Below, piece after piece: positions 8,595 to 16,323 of a stretch of 64,000 nucleotides of DNA. The stretch covers positions 30,609 to 94,608 of the forward strand of contig CAMKAJ010000005.1 in NCBI GenBank assembly GCA_946410455.1, given 5' to 3'. Every line of letters begins with the position of its first letter. Positions within the stretch are counted from its first letter, which is position 1. The position numbers and the translations under genes were made by a program. Source of the stretch: an uncultured Bacteroidales bacterium. Lineage in GTDB: Bacteria > Bacteroidota > Bacteroidia > Bacteroidales > UBA932. The notes below the pieces were generated by a model. It was not told the DNA's origin, did no database searches, and saw nothing but the letters and a program-made list of their open reading frames with translations.

Positions 8595-8611
8595 CAGTCC
8601 CGAATCAAGTC

Positions 8612-8686
8612 AGGGGCGTAGCTCAGCTGGTTTAGAGCGCTTCAGTCACATTGAAGAGGTCGTCGGTTCGAATCCGACCGTCCCTA
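8612..8686 (+). tRNA. tRNA-Val, anticodon CAC
   Basis: 75 nt cloverleaf. Acceptor stem AGGGGCG pairs with CGTCCCT (one G-U pair), discriminator A8686. Anticodon stem CTTCA/TGAAG holds loop GTCACAT, anticodon CAC at 8647-8649, which reads GUG. The T-arm GTCGG-TTCGAAT-CCGAC is intact. The CCA end is not encoded. An ORF begins 17 bases downstream. Confidence 0.95.
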
Positions 8687-8703
8687 CAACAAATTTTCCC
8701 CTT

Positions 8704-9183
8704 ATGAAAAAAGCTGTTATGTTCATCGTCATTGCCTGCATGGTACTGGCAATGTCCGCAAATGTTTCTGCCCAGAAGAGGCAGAGTGTTCCTTATGCAT
8801 CTATCGGTGCGTTGGCCAATTTCTCCGCTAGTAATTATGGTGTAGGCGTGGGCTTCGGTTTCCGCAACTACAATCGTGAGGCTTTTGTGTCTTTTGCTCC
8901 TTCAATCGAGCTGCTCGGATACTTTTTCCCTGCTGATAAGGTGTTCGGCGCTTTCATCAACCCTGAGATTGGCGTTGCAATAGGCCCCAGAGGATTCAAA
9001 ATCTATCCTCATACTGGTTTTATGCTCGGTTACGACAATCAGACCAATGCATTTGCCTGGGGAGGAAAGAACGGTTTTGCCCTCGACTTTGGAAAGCACT
9101 TCACCATTGATTTCGTTACCTACATCCCCAAGTACGACTTTAAAGCTACCACTGTGGGTACCAATCTTGTCTGGCGCTTCTAA
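8704..9183 (+). CDS. Small exported beta-rich protein, probably an outer membrane barrel
   Basis: 159 residues. Sec signal peptide of about 24 residues ending in NVSAQ. The mature part (about 135 residues) has alternating hydrophobic and polar residues, many Gly and aromatics, and ends in LVWRF, a terminal aromatic as recognised by the BAM machinery. This fits a small eight-stranded outer membrane barrel, but no family is recognised. It sits 17 bases after tRNA-Val with no promoter between, so it may be read through from the tRNA promoter. Confidence 0.7.
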   Translation: MKKAVMFIVIACMVLAMSANVSAQKRQSVPYASIGALANFSASNYGVGVGFGFRNYNREAFVSFAPSIELLGYFFPADKVFGAFINPEIGVAIGPRGFKIYPHTGFMLGYDNQTNAFAWGGKNGFALDFGKHFTIDFVTYIPKYDFKATTVGTNLVWRF

Positions 9184-9186
9184 AAG

Positions 9187-9924
9187 CTAGCGCAGAAGGG
9201 TACTGCAGATTCTCTCGGCCTCCGGAAGGCTGTCGAACTTGCCCACATCTACAAGGCTAAGATCCTTGCAAACAACACCATAGATATTATACCTCAAGCA
9301 CGCCTTGAGGTATAATTCTATTATAGAGAAGCGTTCCGGGCAGTCGAACTCATCAAAGACTCCAAAGATCTCCGGCGACATAATATGTATGCCGCCAAAG
9401 GCGTATTTGCGACATTCTTCAACGCAAAGCTCAGGATATGGGCTGATGGTCTCGCCGCTTGCAAGATTGGTCCAGCCGCACAGGCGCATGTCGTCGTCGA
9501 AGAGCAGGTAGCGCTGGGTGCTGCGCTCGCTAACCAGAAGCGTTGAGAGCGCTCCCGGCCGAACAAGTGAGCGGAACCATTCCAGGTCCAGGTTGGAAAT
9601 AATATCAACGTTGTGCACCAGAAACGGCTCTCCCTCAAGAAAAGGGCGGGCATGCTTGATGCCGCCTCCGGTCTCGAGAAGCTGTGCGCTCTCGTCGGAA
9701 ATATGAATGTCGGCGCCAAAGTCGTGAGAAGCCAGATAATCTTTTATCTGCTCAGCAAAGTGGTGTACATTTACCGTAATGTCGTCGTATCCGGCAGCGC
9801 AGAGCTTACTCAGCACATGATAAATCAGTGGCTGCCCGTACACCGGAACAAGCGCCTTTGGCATAGTGTCGGTGAGCGGTTTGAGCCTTGTGCCAAGCCC
9901 GGCGGCGAATACCATTGCCTTCAT
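9187..9924 (-). CDS. murU: Sugar-1-phosphate nucleotidyltransferase, MurU-like
   Basis: 245 residues. The N-terminus MKAMVFAAGLGTRLKPLTD is the nucleotide-binding signature of the NTP_transferase fold, followed by MPKALVPVYGQPLI with the catalytic Lys. LETGGGI and PFLVHNVDI are blocks shared with MurU, which makes UDP-MurNAc from MurNAc-1-phosphate during peptidoglycan recycling. The upstream neighbour, ending one base before this start, is an AmgK-like kinase, the enzyme that would make the substrate. The pairing is what supports MurU over a generic mannose-1-P guanylyltransferase; the gene symbol is tentative. Confidence 0.8.
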   Translation of the reverse strand: MKAMVFAAGLGTRLKPLTDTMPKALVPVYGQPLIYHVLSKLCAAGYDDITVNVHHFAEQIKDYLASHDFGADIHISDESAQLLETGGGIKHARPFLEGEPFLVHNVDIISNLDLEWFRSLVRPGALSTLLVSERSTQRYLLFDDDMRLCGWTNLASGETISPYPELCVEECRKYAFGGIHIMSPEIFGVFDEFDCPERFSIIELYLKACLRYNIYGVVCKDLSLVDVGKFDSLPEAERICSTLLR

Positions 9925-9925
9925 C

Positions 9926-11347
9926 TCAGAGCGTCTTTTCTATATCGAGTTCGCGATGTGTGAGCTTGACACGTACTCCGTACTTCCCGGAAAGGTGAGA
10001 GGCCAGGTGCTCGGCACAGAACACAGAACGGTGCTGCCCTCCGGTGCAGCCGAAGCTCACTTGCAGGTGCGTGAATTTTCGCTCCATAAAACGCTCTACG
10101 TGAGAGTCCACCAGTTTGTATACGCTCTCCAGGAACACGTTTACCTCGCCGTCGTCTTCCAGGAACTTGATTACCTCCGGGTCGTTGCCGGTAAACTGGC
10201 GATAGTGCTCGTATTTGCCGGGGTTATTGATTGAGCGACAGTCGAATACATATCCTCCGCCGTTGCCGGAATTGTCTGCAGGAATGCCTTTCTTATACGC
10301 AAAGCTGTACACTTGCACCTCCAGCCTGCGGTCTTCTTCGTTACCGTAGAACTGGGGCATCTTGGTGAGCTTGTCCAGAATCGAGTTCAGGTAGGGATAG
10401 TCGGCAAAGGGCGTTTTGAGTAGGGCCCTCAGGTTGTCGAGCGCATAGGGCACGCTGGCCAGGAAGTGGGGCTTCTTCTCAAAGTAGCCCCTGTATCCGT
10501 ACGCGCCGAGCACCTGAAGGGTGCGGAAGAGCACAAAGAGACGAAGGCGCTCGTTGAAGAACTCTTCGTCCACCTCCATATAGCTGCGGAGCGCACGCAG
10601 ATAGCTGCGAATGAGCTCTTGTTTGAGGTCGTCGGGGAAGCGCGAGCGTGCCTGCCAGATAAACGAAGCCACATCGTAGTAGATTGGACCTCTGCGGCCC
10701 CCCTGGTAATCGATGAAGTAGGGCTCGCCGTCTTTCATTATTACGTTGCGGGCCTGGAAGTCGCGGTAGAGGAAGGTGTCTGTGTTTTCCCGGAGCAGGT
10801 CTGTCTTGAATCGCTCAAAGTCATCCTGGAGATGTATCTCGTTGAATTCCAGGCCGGTAGCCTTGAGGAAACAGTATTTGAAGTAGTTCAGGTCGAAGTC
10901 AACCATGCGGGCGTCGAATTCCTTCTGCGGATAGCAGACGTCCCAGTCGAGCCCCTCTGCGCCCTTGAACTGAAGCTTCGGGAGCTTCTCTATGGCCTTG
11001 CAGAGCAGACCGGCCTCATACGAACTGTAGCGCCCGCTTTCCCGTCCCTGGCTCACCTGGTCGAAGAGCATCTTGTCTCCGAGATCTTCCTGGATGTAGC
11101 TCATGCCGTCTTCCGATACAGCCAGCACCGTGGGGACGTTGATGCCTTTTTCTTTGAAATGCCGGGAGAGAGTAATGAACGCCCGGTTCTCGTCGAAGTC
11201 GGTGCCCAGCACGCCGATAATGGAGATGTTTCCTCCTGTGAGGCGGAAGTAGCGCCTGTGGCTTCCGGAGGTAGGAAGCTCGGTTTTAAGAGAGAGCTTA
11301 CGGCCGCTGTACGACTCAAAAAGCTCCTGAAGTATATCGTTACTCAT
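9926..11347 (-). CDS. AmgK-like amino-sugar kinase fused to a RapZ C-terminal domain
   Basis: 473 residues. Residues 1-about 330 are an aminoglycoside-phosphotransferase fold. The catalytic loop Y-R-D196-F-Q-A-R-N201 and the metal motif F-I-D213-Y-Q-G-G with GPIYYDVAS match the AmgK pattern (anomeric kinase for MurNAc and GlcNAc). Residues about 341-473 match the RapZ C-terminal domain, including FGCTGGQHRSV at 432-442 and the VFDCRSINNPG block. In Enterobacteria this RapZ part senses glucosamine-6-phosphate. Placed between a ROK regulator and the MurU-like gene, so a cytoplasmic cell-wall sugar salvage role is likely. The fused sensor domain could tune the kinase to the amino-sugar pool; that is inference. 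Confidence 0.83.
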   Translation of the reverse strand: MSNDILQELFESYSGRKLSLKTELPTSGSHRRYFRLTGGNISIIGVLGTDFDENRAFITLSRHFKEKGINVPTVLAVSEDGMSYIQEDLGDKMLFDQVSQGRESGRYSSYEAGLLCKAIEKLPKLQFKGAEGLDWDVCYPQKEFDARMVDFDLNYFKYCFLKATGLEFNEIHLQDDFERFKTDLLRENTDTFLYRDFQARNVIMKDGEPYFIDYQGGRRGPIYYDVASFIWQARSRFPDDLKQELIRSYLRALRSYMEVDEEFFNERLRLFVLFRTLQVLGAYGYRGYFEKKPHFLASVPYALDNLRALLKTPFADYPYLNSILDKLTKMPQFYGNEEDRRLEVQVYSFAYKKGIPADNSGNGGGYVFDCRSINNPGKYEHYRQFTGNDPEVIKFLEDDGEVNVFLESVYKLVDSHVERFMERKFTHLQVSFGCTGGQHRSVFCAEHLASHLSGKYGVRVKLTHRELDIEKTL

Positions 11348-11371
11348 ATCGATGTCGAATTATGCACACGG

Positions 11372-12571
11372 CTATATGCCGAGCAGTTTCTTGCGGGACA
11401 GGAAGCAGTCGCCGATTGCTATAGCCTTGCGCCCAAGGGTAGAGAGGCGGATCTTGGTGTCGGCGGTAACCCTCTCCATTGAGAGACGGTTCACGGCCGT
11501 GCGGATGGGCAGGATAAGGTAATCCTTTCCCACGATAAGACGGCCGCCGATAATCACCAGGCCGGGATTGAAGATATTGATGATGCCGGAAATCCCGCGT
11601 CCGAGCGTCTCTCCGATTTGTCCTATGCATTCAATGGCGAGCACGTCGCCGTCTTGTACGGCCTTAAGAATCTCGGAGAGGTCCAGTTCTCCGTGCTCCT
11701 TGAAACTGCGCGACAGCGATGAGCGTCGGCCGGCCTTTAGTTTCTCAATAATCATGCGCTGTAGCGCCGAGCCGGACGCGCCGGTCTCCAGGCAGCCGAC
11801 CTTGCCGCAGCGGCACATTATGTCGTTGTCGAGCAGAGGGAAGTGGCCAATCTCTCCGGAGAAACCGGATTTGCCGTAGTAGAGCTGGCCGTCCAGAATC
11901 ATTCCCATACCCAGGCCCCAGCTCAGGTTTATGGCAATCATGTCTTTGACGGAACCCCTGTCGAGGTTCATATACTCTCCGTACGTAAGTGCGCGGGAGT
12001 CGTTCTCTATGCTCACGGGTACGTTCAACTCACGCTGGAACAAGTCTTTAAGAGGAAGGTCGTCGCTCACGAAGAAAGAGAGCGAATAGCCCTTTTCCGG
12101 GTTGACCCTTCCATACAAACTCACGCCTGCAGAAAGGACCTTGATCCAGGGTATGCCAGCGGCTACGACTCGGTCTTTGATCATCCTGCAAATCTCCCTG
12201 AAGGAACTGCCGTTGGACTCGAGTACAAATTCTATATCTTCTATATAGTGCAGCAGGTTGCCCTTGAAGTCGGTAATGGCAATGTGGAAGTGGTGCCGGG
12301 CAATGTCTATGCCCACAAAGAAGCCGGCGTTTGGATTGAGTCCGAAGATGCTGGGCCTCCGGCCACCGGAGGTGCCTATTTTGCCCTCGTCCAGAAGGAA
12401 GCCTTCATCTATAAGCTCTCCTATGAGTTTGGTGATTGTGGGGACGCTGATCCCAAGATTCTTGCTGAAAAAAGAGATGCTCGATTCTTCGTGGCTAATG
12501 CAGAGGCGGAGAATATCCCTTTTGATTTGGGCGTTCTTGCCGGATTTGTCGTTCAGGAAGCTATTGGTCAT
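11372..12571 (-). CDS. ROK-family transcriptional regulator (NagC/Mlc-like)
   Basis: 399 residues. An N-terminal winged helix-turn-helix (about 15-65: SFFSKNLGISVPTITKLIGELIDEG in the usual spacing) precedes a ROK sugar-kinase fold. The fold keeps GIDIARHHFHIAITD (phosphate 1 loop), the END catalytic motif (ENDSRA), GEIGH and the zinc motif CRCGKVGCLE. This is the arrangement of NagC and Mlc, which release DNA on binding amino sugar phosphates or a PTS partner. It is first in the minus-strand operon with the AmgK/RapZ and MurU-like genes, so it is probably their regulator, with a cell-wall sugar as effector. Confidence 0.87.
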   Translation of the reverse strand: MTNSFLNDKSGKNAQIKRDILRLCISHEESSISFFSKNLGISVPTITKLIGELIDEGFLLDEGKIGTSGGRRPSIFGLNPNAGFFVGIDIARHHFHIAITDFKGNLLHYIEDIEFVLESNGSSFREICRMIKDRVVAAGIPWIKVLSAGVSLYGRVNPEKGYSLSFFVSDDLPLKDLFQRELNVPVSIENDSRALTYGEYMNLDRGSVKDMIAINLSWGLGMGMILDGQLYYGKSGFSGEIGHFPLLDNDIMCRCGKVGCLETGASGSALQRMIIEKLKAGRRSSLSRSFKEHGELDLSEILKAVQDGDVLAIECIGQIGETLGRGISGIINIFNPGLVIIGGRLIVGKDYLILPIRTAVNRLSMERVTADTKIRLSTLGRKAIAIGDCFLSRKKLLGI

Positions 12572-12591
12572 CGTGTGCGCGTGTTCTTATG

Positions 12592-12599
12592 CAAAAGTA
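12592..12599 (-). promoter_or_regulatory. -7 promoter element of the ROK operon
   Basis: On the minus strand this reads TACTTTTG, a TAnnTTTG match 20 bases before the ROK start. It lies back to back with the plus-strand -7 element at 12612-12619. Confidence 0.6.
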
Positions 12600-12611
12600 C
12601 CAATTATTTCG

Positions 12612-12619
12612 TATATTTG
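12612..12619 (+). promoter_or_regulatory. -7 promoter element of the sensor-trkH operon
   Basis: TATATTTG followed by an A-rich leader of 26 bases to the ATG at 12646. The two divergent -7 boxes are only 12 bases apart, so the two promoters overlap and could exclude each other. Confidence 0.65.
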
Positions 12620-12645
12620 CGAGGATTTTGTAAAAAAAATTAAAA

Positions 12646-13458
12646 ATGAAGCTGTCGATAAAGGCAAAATTGACTTTGAGTCTCTCGGCAATAGCGGCGA
12701 TTTTGTTAATATCCGCAACTATATCGGTGCTGGAGTATTCCAAAATGAGCACCTATGTGTCGGATTTGATTGCGGATGATATTAAGAGTCTGAATACCGC
12801 CCATAAGCTGGCGGACCTTAGCAATAAGTACAATCTGGATATCCTGGCAGCTATTGGAAACGACGCCAGCGGCGAGCTGCCTGTCTTTGACCAGGAGTAT
12901 TTCCTGTCTCACTGCGACACTCTTCGCGCCTCTCTGGAATCTAATGTAATTCAGCCGCTTACAGATTCTGTGGTGTATTCCTGCGCGGCCTACGTGCTCA
13001 CTTCGCTGGAGCTGGAGAATGTGCTGGATTCATATTTCATAGATTCCCGCAGCTGGTATTTCAATCGCTTGCAGCCCAGCTTCGTCATTCTTGATGCCGA
13101 CATTGACGCTCTTCAGAAAGCTATCTACCGCGACCTGGAGAAGAACTCCAAGACTTTCGAGCGAGGCTTCTATCGAAGCATCATCCCCGGAATTGTTGCA
13201 GTAGCGGGTGGACTTCTGCTGGTTGTTATGCTGCTCCTTTTTACCCTGGCGTACTACGTTAATCCGCTGTACAAGATGCTGGAAGCCATGGATGGCTATC
13301 GCTCTTACGGCAAAAAATACACCTACACCTTCGATGGCGACGACCAGCTCGTGCGCCTGAATGAGGGCCTGACCGAGGTGGCGAATGAGAACCTGCAGCT
13401 TCGCAAGCGTATAAAAGACCTCAAAGCAAGAGTTTCTGATGAATTGGAAAGCAATTAG
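12646..13458 (+). CDS. Two-pass membrane protein with periplasmic helical domain and HAMP-like tail
   Basis: 270 residues. TM1 at about 7-29, a mainly helical extracytoplasmic region of about 150 residues (with two Cys, in SHCDTLR and YSCAAY), TM2 at about 180-204, then a short cytoplasmic HAMP-like segment (VNPLYKMLEAMDGYRSYGKKY) and a terminal coiled coil with many Lys and Glu. This is the input half of a four-helix-bundle chemoreceptor or sensor kinase without any output domain. It overlaps trkH by 20 bases, so the two are surely co-translated; it may be a regulatory subunit for potassium uptake or a docking partner for another kinase. No named family recognised. Confidence 0.75.
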   Translation: MKLSIKAKLTLSLSAIAAILLISATISVLEYSKMSTYVSDLIADDIKSLNTAHKLADLSNKYNLDILAAIGNDASGELPVFDQEYFLSHCDTLRASLESNVIQPLTDSVVYSCAAYVLTSLELENVLDSYFIDSRSWYFNRLQPSFVILDADIDALQKAIYRDLEKNSKTFERGFYRSIIPGIVAVAGGLLLVVMLLLFTLAYYVNPLYKMLEAMDGYRSYGKKYTYTFDGDDQLVRLNEGLTEVANENLQLRKRIKDLKARVSDELESN

Positions 13459-14893
13459 CCGTAACGTCGGTCTTGCGCTCCTGGTGAGCTCGCTGTTTAT
13501 GTTGCTTTCGGTGCTGGTATCGGTGCTGAACGGCAACGACAGTGCCCTCGCCGCCCTTATCATCAGCTTTACCATCACTTTCCTTGTAGGCGTTTTCCCC
13601 TTCATTTTTGTACGCCGTACGCATGCTATCACGCTTAAAGAAGGGTATGTAACCATAACCCTTTCGTGGTTGCTGTCGTTTATATTCGGAATGTTGCCTT
13701 ACGCTTTGTGGGGTGGCCCTTTCTCTATCGAGAACGCATGGTTCGAGAGCGTCTCGGGCTTTACTACTACGGGAGCTACAATTCTGGATAATGTGGAATC
13801 GCTGCCCAGGAGCTTGCTGTTCTGGCGCAGCAGCACGCATTTCATAGGTGGTTTGGGCGTAGTGGTATTCCTGCTCCTTATTATCCCGGATTCCAGCCCT
13901 GTGAAACTGCGTCTGGTCAATATGGAGATAAGTTCCTTGTCCAGAGGGTCTTATGCAATGAGGGCCAATCGTACGGTGTACATCTTTGCGTACGTGTACC
14001 TTGCCATTTTCGTGTTGGCGCTGGTGCTTTATGTGATTGCCGGAATGCCGGTGTTCGATGCTCTCTGCCATGCTATGAGCGTCTGCGCAACCGGAGGCTT
14101 CAGTACCCGCAACGCCTCCATTGGCGCTTTTGGCTCCCGCTGGATAGAGGCGGCTACTATGCTTTGTATGTATTTGTCTTCCTTGCATTTCGGCCTCTTG
14201 TTCCTGACTGTGATAAGCCGCAGTCTCAAGCCCATGAAGAACGCCGTAGTCACTTATTATACCGGTTCGCTTCTGCTCTTTTCCCTGCTTGTTGGAATAG
14301 GACTTAAAGCGGGCGGCTTCTGCAAGGGCTGGAGCGACTCTCTCTGGAACGGTCTTTTTGAGGTGATGTGCATTTCTTCCACCACCGGCTTTGCTATTAT
14401 GGATAATTCTGCATGGCCTCCGGTGCTTGGCGGCCTGATAATACTGGCGGCTGTGGTATGCGGATGCGCAGGCTCGACTTCCGGTGGTTTAAAGATAGAC
14501 CGTGTTGTCCTGCTGTTTAAAGCTACGGGGCGGCAGATCAACCGTATTCTCCATCCATCGTCCGTAAATGAAGTCAAGTTCGGCGGCAGGGTGCTTAAAG
14601 ACGAAGACGTGGCTCCTCATCTGCTGTACATAGCGTTATATGCCGTGCTGCTCGGAGTTTCCGCCGTGCTCTGCCTGCTTATAGGAGTGGGCTGGCAGAA
14701 TTCCCTCGCAGCATCTATTACGAGCATCAGCAATGTTGGTCCGGCTTTGGGAGAAATGGGTTCCATGGGCTCGTTCAATTGTGCTCCGGCTGCTGCCAAG
14801 ATGGTGTTTACGATGGATATGTTCCTGGGCCGTATAGAGATTTATCCCGTCCTTGCAGTTGTTGCAATGGTCTTTGACAGGCACAACCGCTAA
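13439..14893 (+). CDS. trkH: TrkH/KtrB-family potassium transporter membrane subunit
   Basis: 484 residues, about ten membrane segments with the four-fold M1-P-M2 repeat. The four selectivity-filter turns can be seen: SGFTTTGATIL, VCATGGFSTRN, SSTTGFAIMD and SISNVGPALG, each with the conserved Gly. It moves K+ (or Na+) across the inner membrane, usually with a cytoplasmic TrkA/KtrA ring. No TrkA gene is adjacent here, which is unusual; instead the gene is preceded by the overlapping sensor-like protein. Confidence 0.93.
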   Translation: MNWKAISRNVGLALLVSSLFMLLSVLVSVLNGNDSALAALIISFTITFLVGVFPFIFVRRTHAITLKEGYVTITLSWLLSFIFGMLPYALWGGPFSIENAWFESVSGFTTTGATILDNVESLPRSLLFWRSSTHFIGGLGVVVFLLLIIPDSSPVKLRLVNMEISSLSRGSYAMRANRTVYIFAYVYLAIFVLALVLYVIAGMPVFDALCHAMSVCATGGFSTRNASIGAFGSRWIEAATMLCMYLSSLHFGLLFLTVISRSLKPMKNAVVTYYTGSLLLFSLLVGIGLKAGGFCKGWSDSLWNGLFEVMCISSTTGFAIMDNSAWPPVLGGLIILAAVVCGCAGSTSGGLKIDRVVLLFKATGRQINRILHPSSVNEVKFGGRVLKDEDVAPHLLYIALYAVLLGVSAVLCLLIGVGWQNSLAASITSISNVGPALGEMGSMGSFNCAPAAAKMVFTMDMFLGRIEIYPVLAVVAMVFDRHNR

Positions 14894-16323
14894 TGGATGC
14901 TGGCAGGCTTTACAAGGGTTTCCTTACGGCCATGGCGTACGAGCCGACGGCCTGTCAGGATTCGTTGTTCCGCAGTCTCGCGGAGTTCTTTACAACAGAC
15001 GAGGGCGATATTTTCGTGATTAACGGCTACGCCGGCACAGGCAAGACAACTGCTCTGTCGGCAGTCATCAACGCCCTCAAGCGAATTGGCATCCCTTCCG
15101 TCCTGCTTGCTCCCACCGGCCGCGCCGCCAAGGTGCTGTCTTATGTTTCCGGGAGACCGGCATTCACCGTACACAAGCATATTTATCGTCAGAAATCTGT
15201 GGGAAGCGATGGCTGGGGCCGTTTTTCGTTATCTCCCAACAAGTCCAAGAACACTCTTTTCGTTGTGGACGAGGCGTCGCTGATTGGGGTTGATACCCAG
15301 AACCAGCAGGCGCAGTCTGTCTTTGGCTCCGGAGACCTGCTGCACGATCTTGTGGAGTTTGTGCGTTCCGGTAACGGCTGCCGCCTGATACTGATGGGCG
15401 ACTCTGCACAGCTGCCTCCTGTGGGGAATATTGAATCTCCTGCACTGAGCCAGGCTTATCTTGAGCAGTTCGGGGGAGTGCATTATGCTGTGCTGTCTGA
15501 GGTGGTAAGGCAGGCTCGCGAGTCGATGATACTTTCTGACGCAACACTAATTCGCAAGATGATAGAAACCGCATCTCCGGATGAGGTTTTTGATGCTCTC
15601 TGCCTGCAGGCCGGGGCAGATTGCGAGGTGCAGAGAATCGGCGGGGGAGAGTTGTTGGAGGCTCTTGGCGATGCGTACGGCCGTTATGGCTCAGACGATA
15701 CTGTGGTGCTCTGCCGCTCCAACAAGAGGGCGATACGTTACAATCTTGGGATTCGCGCGCAGGTGCTCTTCAAGGAGGAGGAACTCTCCAGGGGCGACCG
15801 ATTTATGATAGTGAAGAACTGCTACCAGTTTGTGGAAGATGTTGATTCTATGGATTATATTGCCAACGGCGATGTTGCGCAGTTGCAAAAAATCTGGAAT
15901 TACGAAGACCGCTATGGACTGCGCTTTGCCGACGCACTGTTGCGCTTCCCCGATTACGATGATGCCGAAATCCGCGCCAAGGTGTGTCTGGATACTCTTA
16001 CGTCCGAATCTGCGTCGCTTACTTATGAGCAGCAGAATGCTTTGTACGCCGGGGTGAGTGCCGATTATGCAGAACTGGGAACAAAGAAGAAGATTTGGGA
16101 GGCGGTGCGTGAGGATCCGTATTTTAATGCGCTGCAGCTTAAGTATGCCGATGCTATTACCTGCCACAAGGCGCAGGGTGGGCAGTGGAGCTGCGTTTTT
16201 ATTGATTTCCCATTCTGGGAGGGGCATCTTAACGTGGAGGATCTGAAGTGGCTGTATACTGCCATGTCGAGGGCGGTGGAGAAGCTGTATCTGGTGAATT
16301 TTAAGGATTGGCTTTTTGCATGA
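14893..16323 (+). CDS. RecD-like superfamily 1 DNA helicase
   Basis: 476 residues; its ATG overlaps the trkH stop by one base (TAATG). Walker A GYAGTGKTT at 45-53 and APTGRAAKVLS (motif Ia) are followed by VVDEAS (motif II) and MGDSAQLPPVG (motif III). The C-terminal UvrD_C_2 region has CHKAQGGQW and YTAMSRAVEKLYLV (motifs V and VI). This is the short RecD2-like helicase that Bacteroidota carry without RecBC partners. It should unwind DNA 5' to 3'; a role in repair is inferred from the family. Confidence 0.9.
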   Translation: MDAGRLYKGFLTAMAYEPTACQDSLFRSLAEFFTTDEGDIFVINGYAGTGKTTALSAVINALKRIGIPSVLLAPTGRAAKVLSYVSGRPAFTVHKHIYRQKSVGSDGWGRFSLSPNKSKNTLFVVDEASLIGVDTQNQQAQSVFGSGDLLHDLVEFVRSGNGCRLILMGDSAQLPPVGNIESPALSQAYLEQFGGVHYAVLSEVVRQARESMILSDATLIRKMIETASPDEVFDALCLQAGADCEVQRIGGGELLEALGDAYGRYGSDDTVVLCRSNKRAIRYNLGIRAQVLFKEEELSRGDRFMIVKNCYQFVEDVDSMDYIANGDVAQLQKIWNYEDRYGLRFADALLRFPDYDDAEIRAKVCLDTLTSESASLTYEQQNALYAGVSADYAELGTKKKIWEAVREDPYFNALQLKYADAITCHKAQGGQWSCVFIDFPFWEGHLNVEDLKWLYTAMSRAVEKLYLVNFKDWLFA

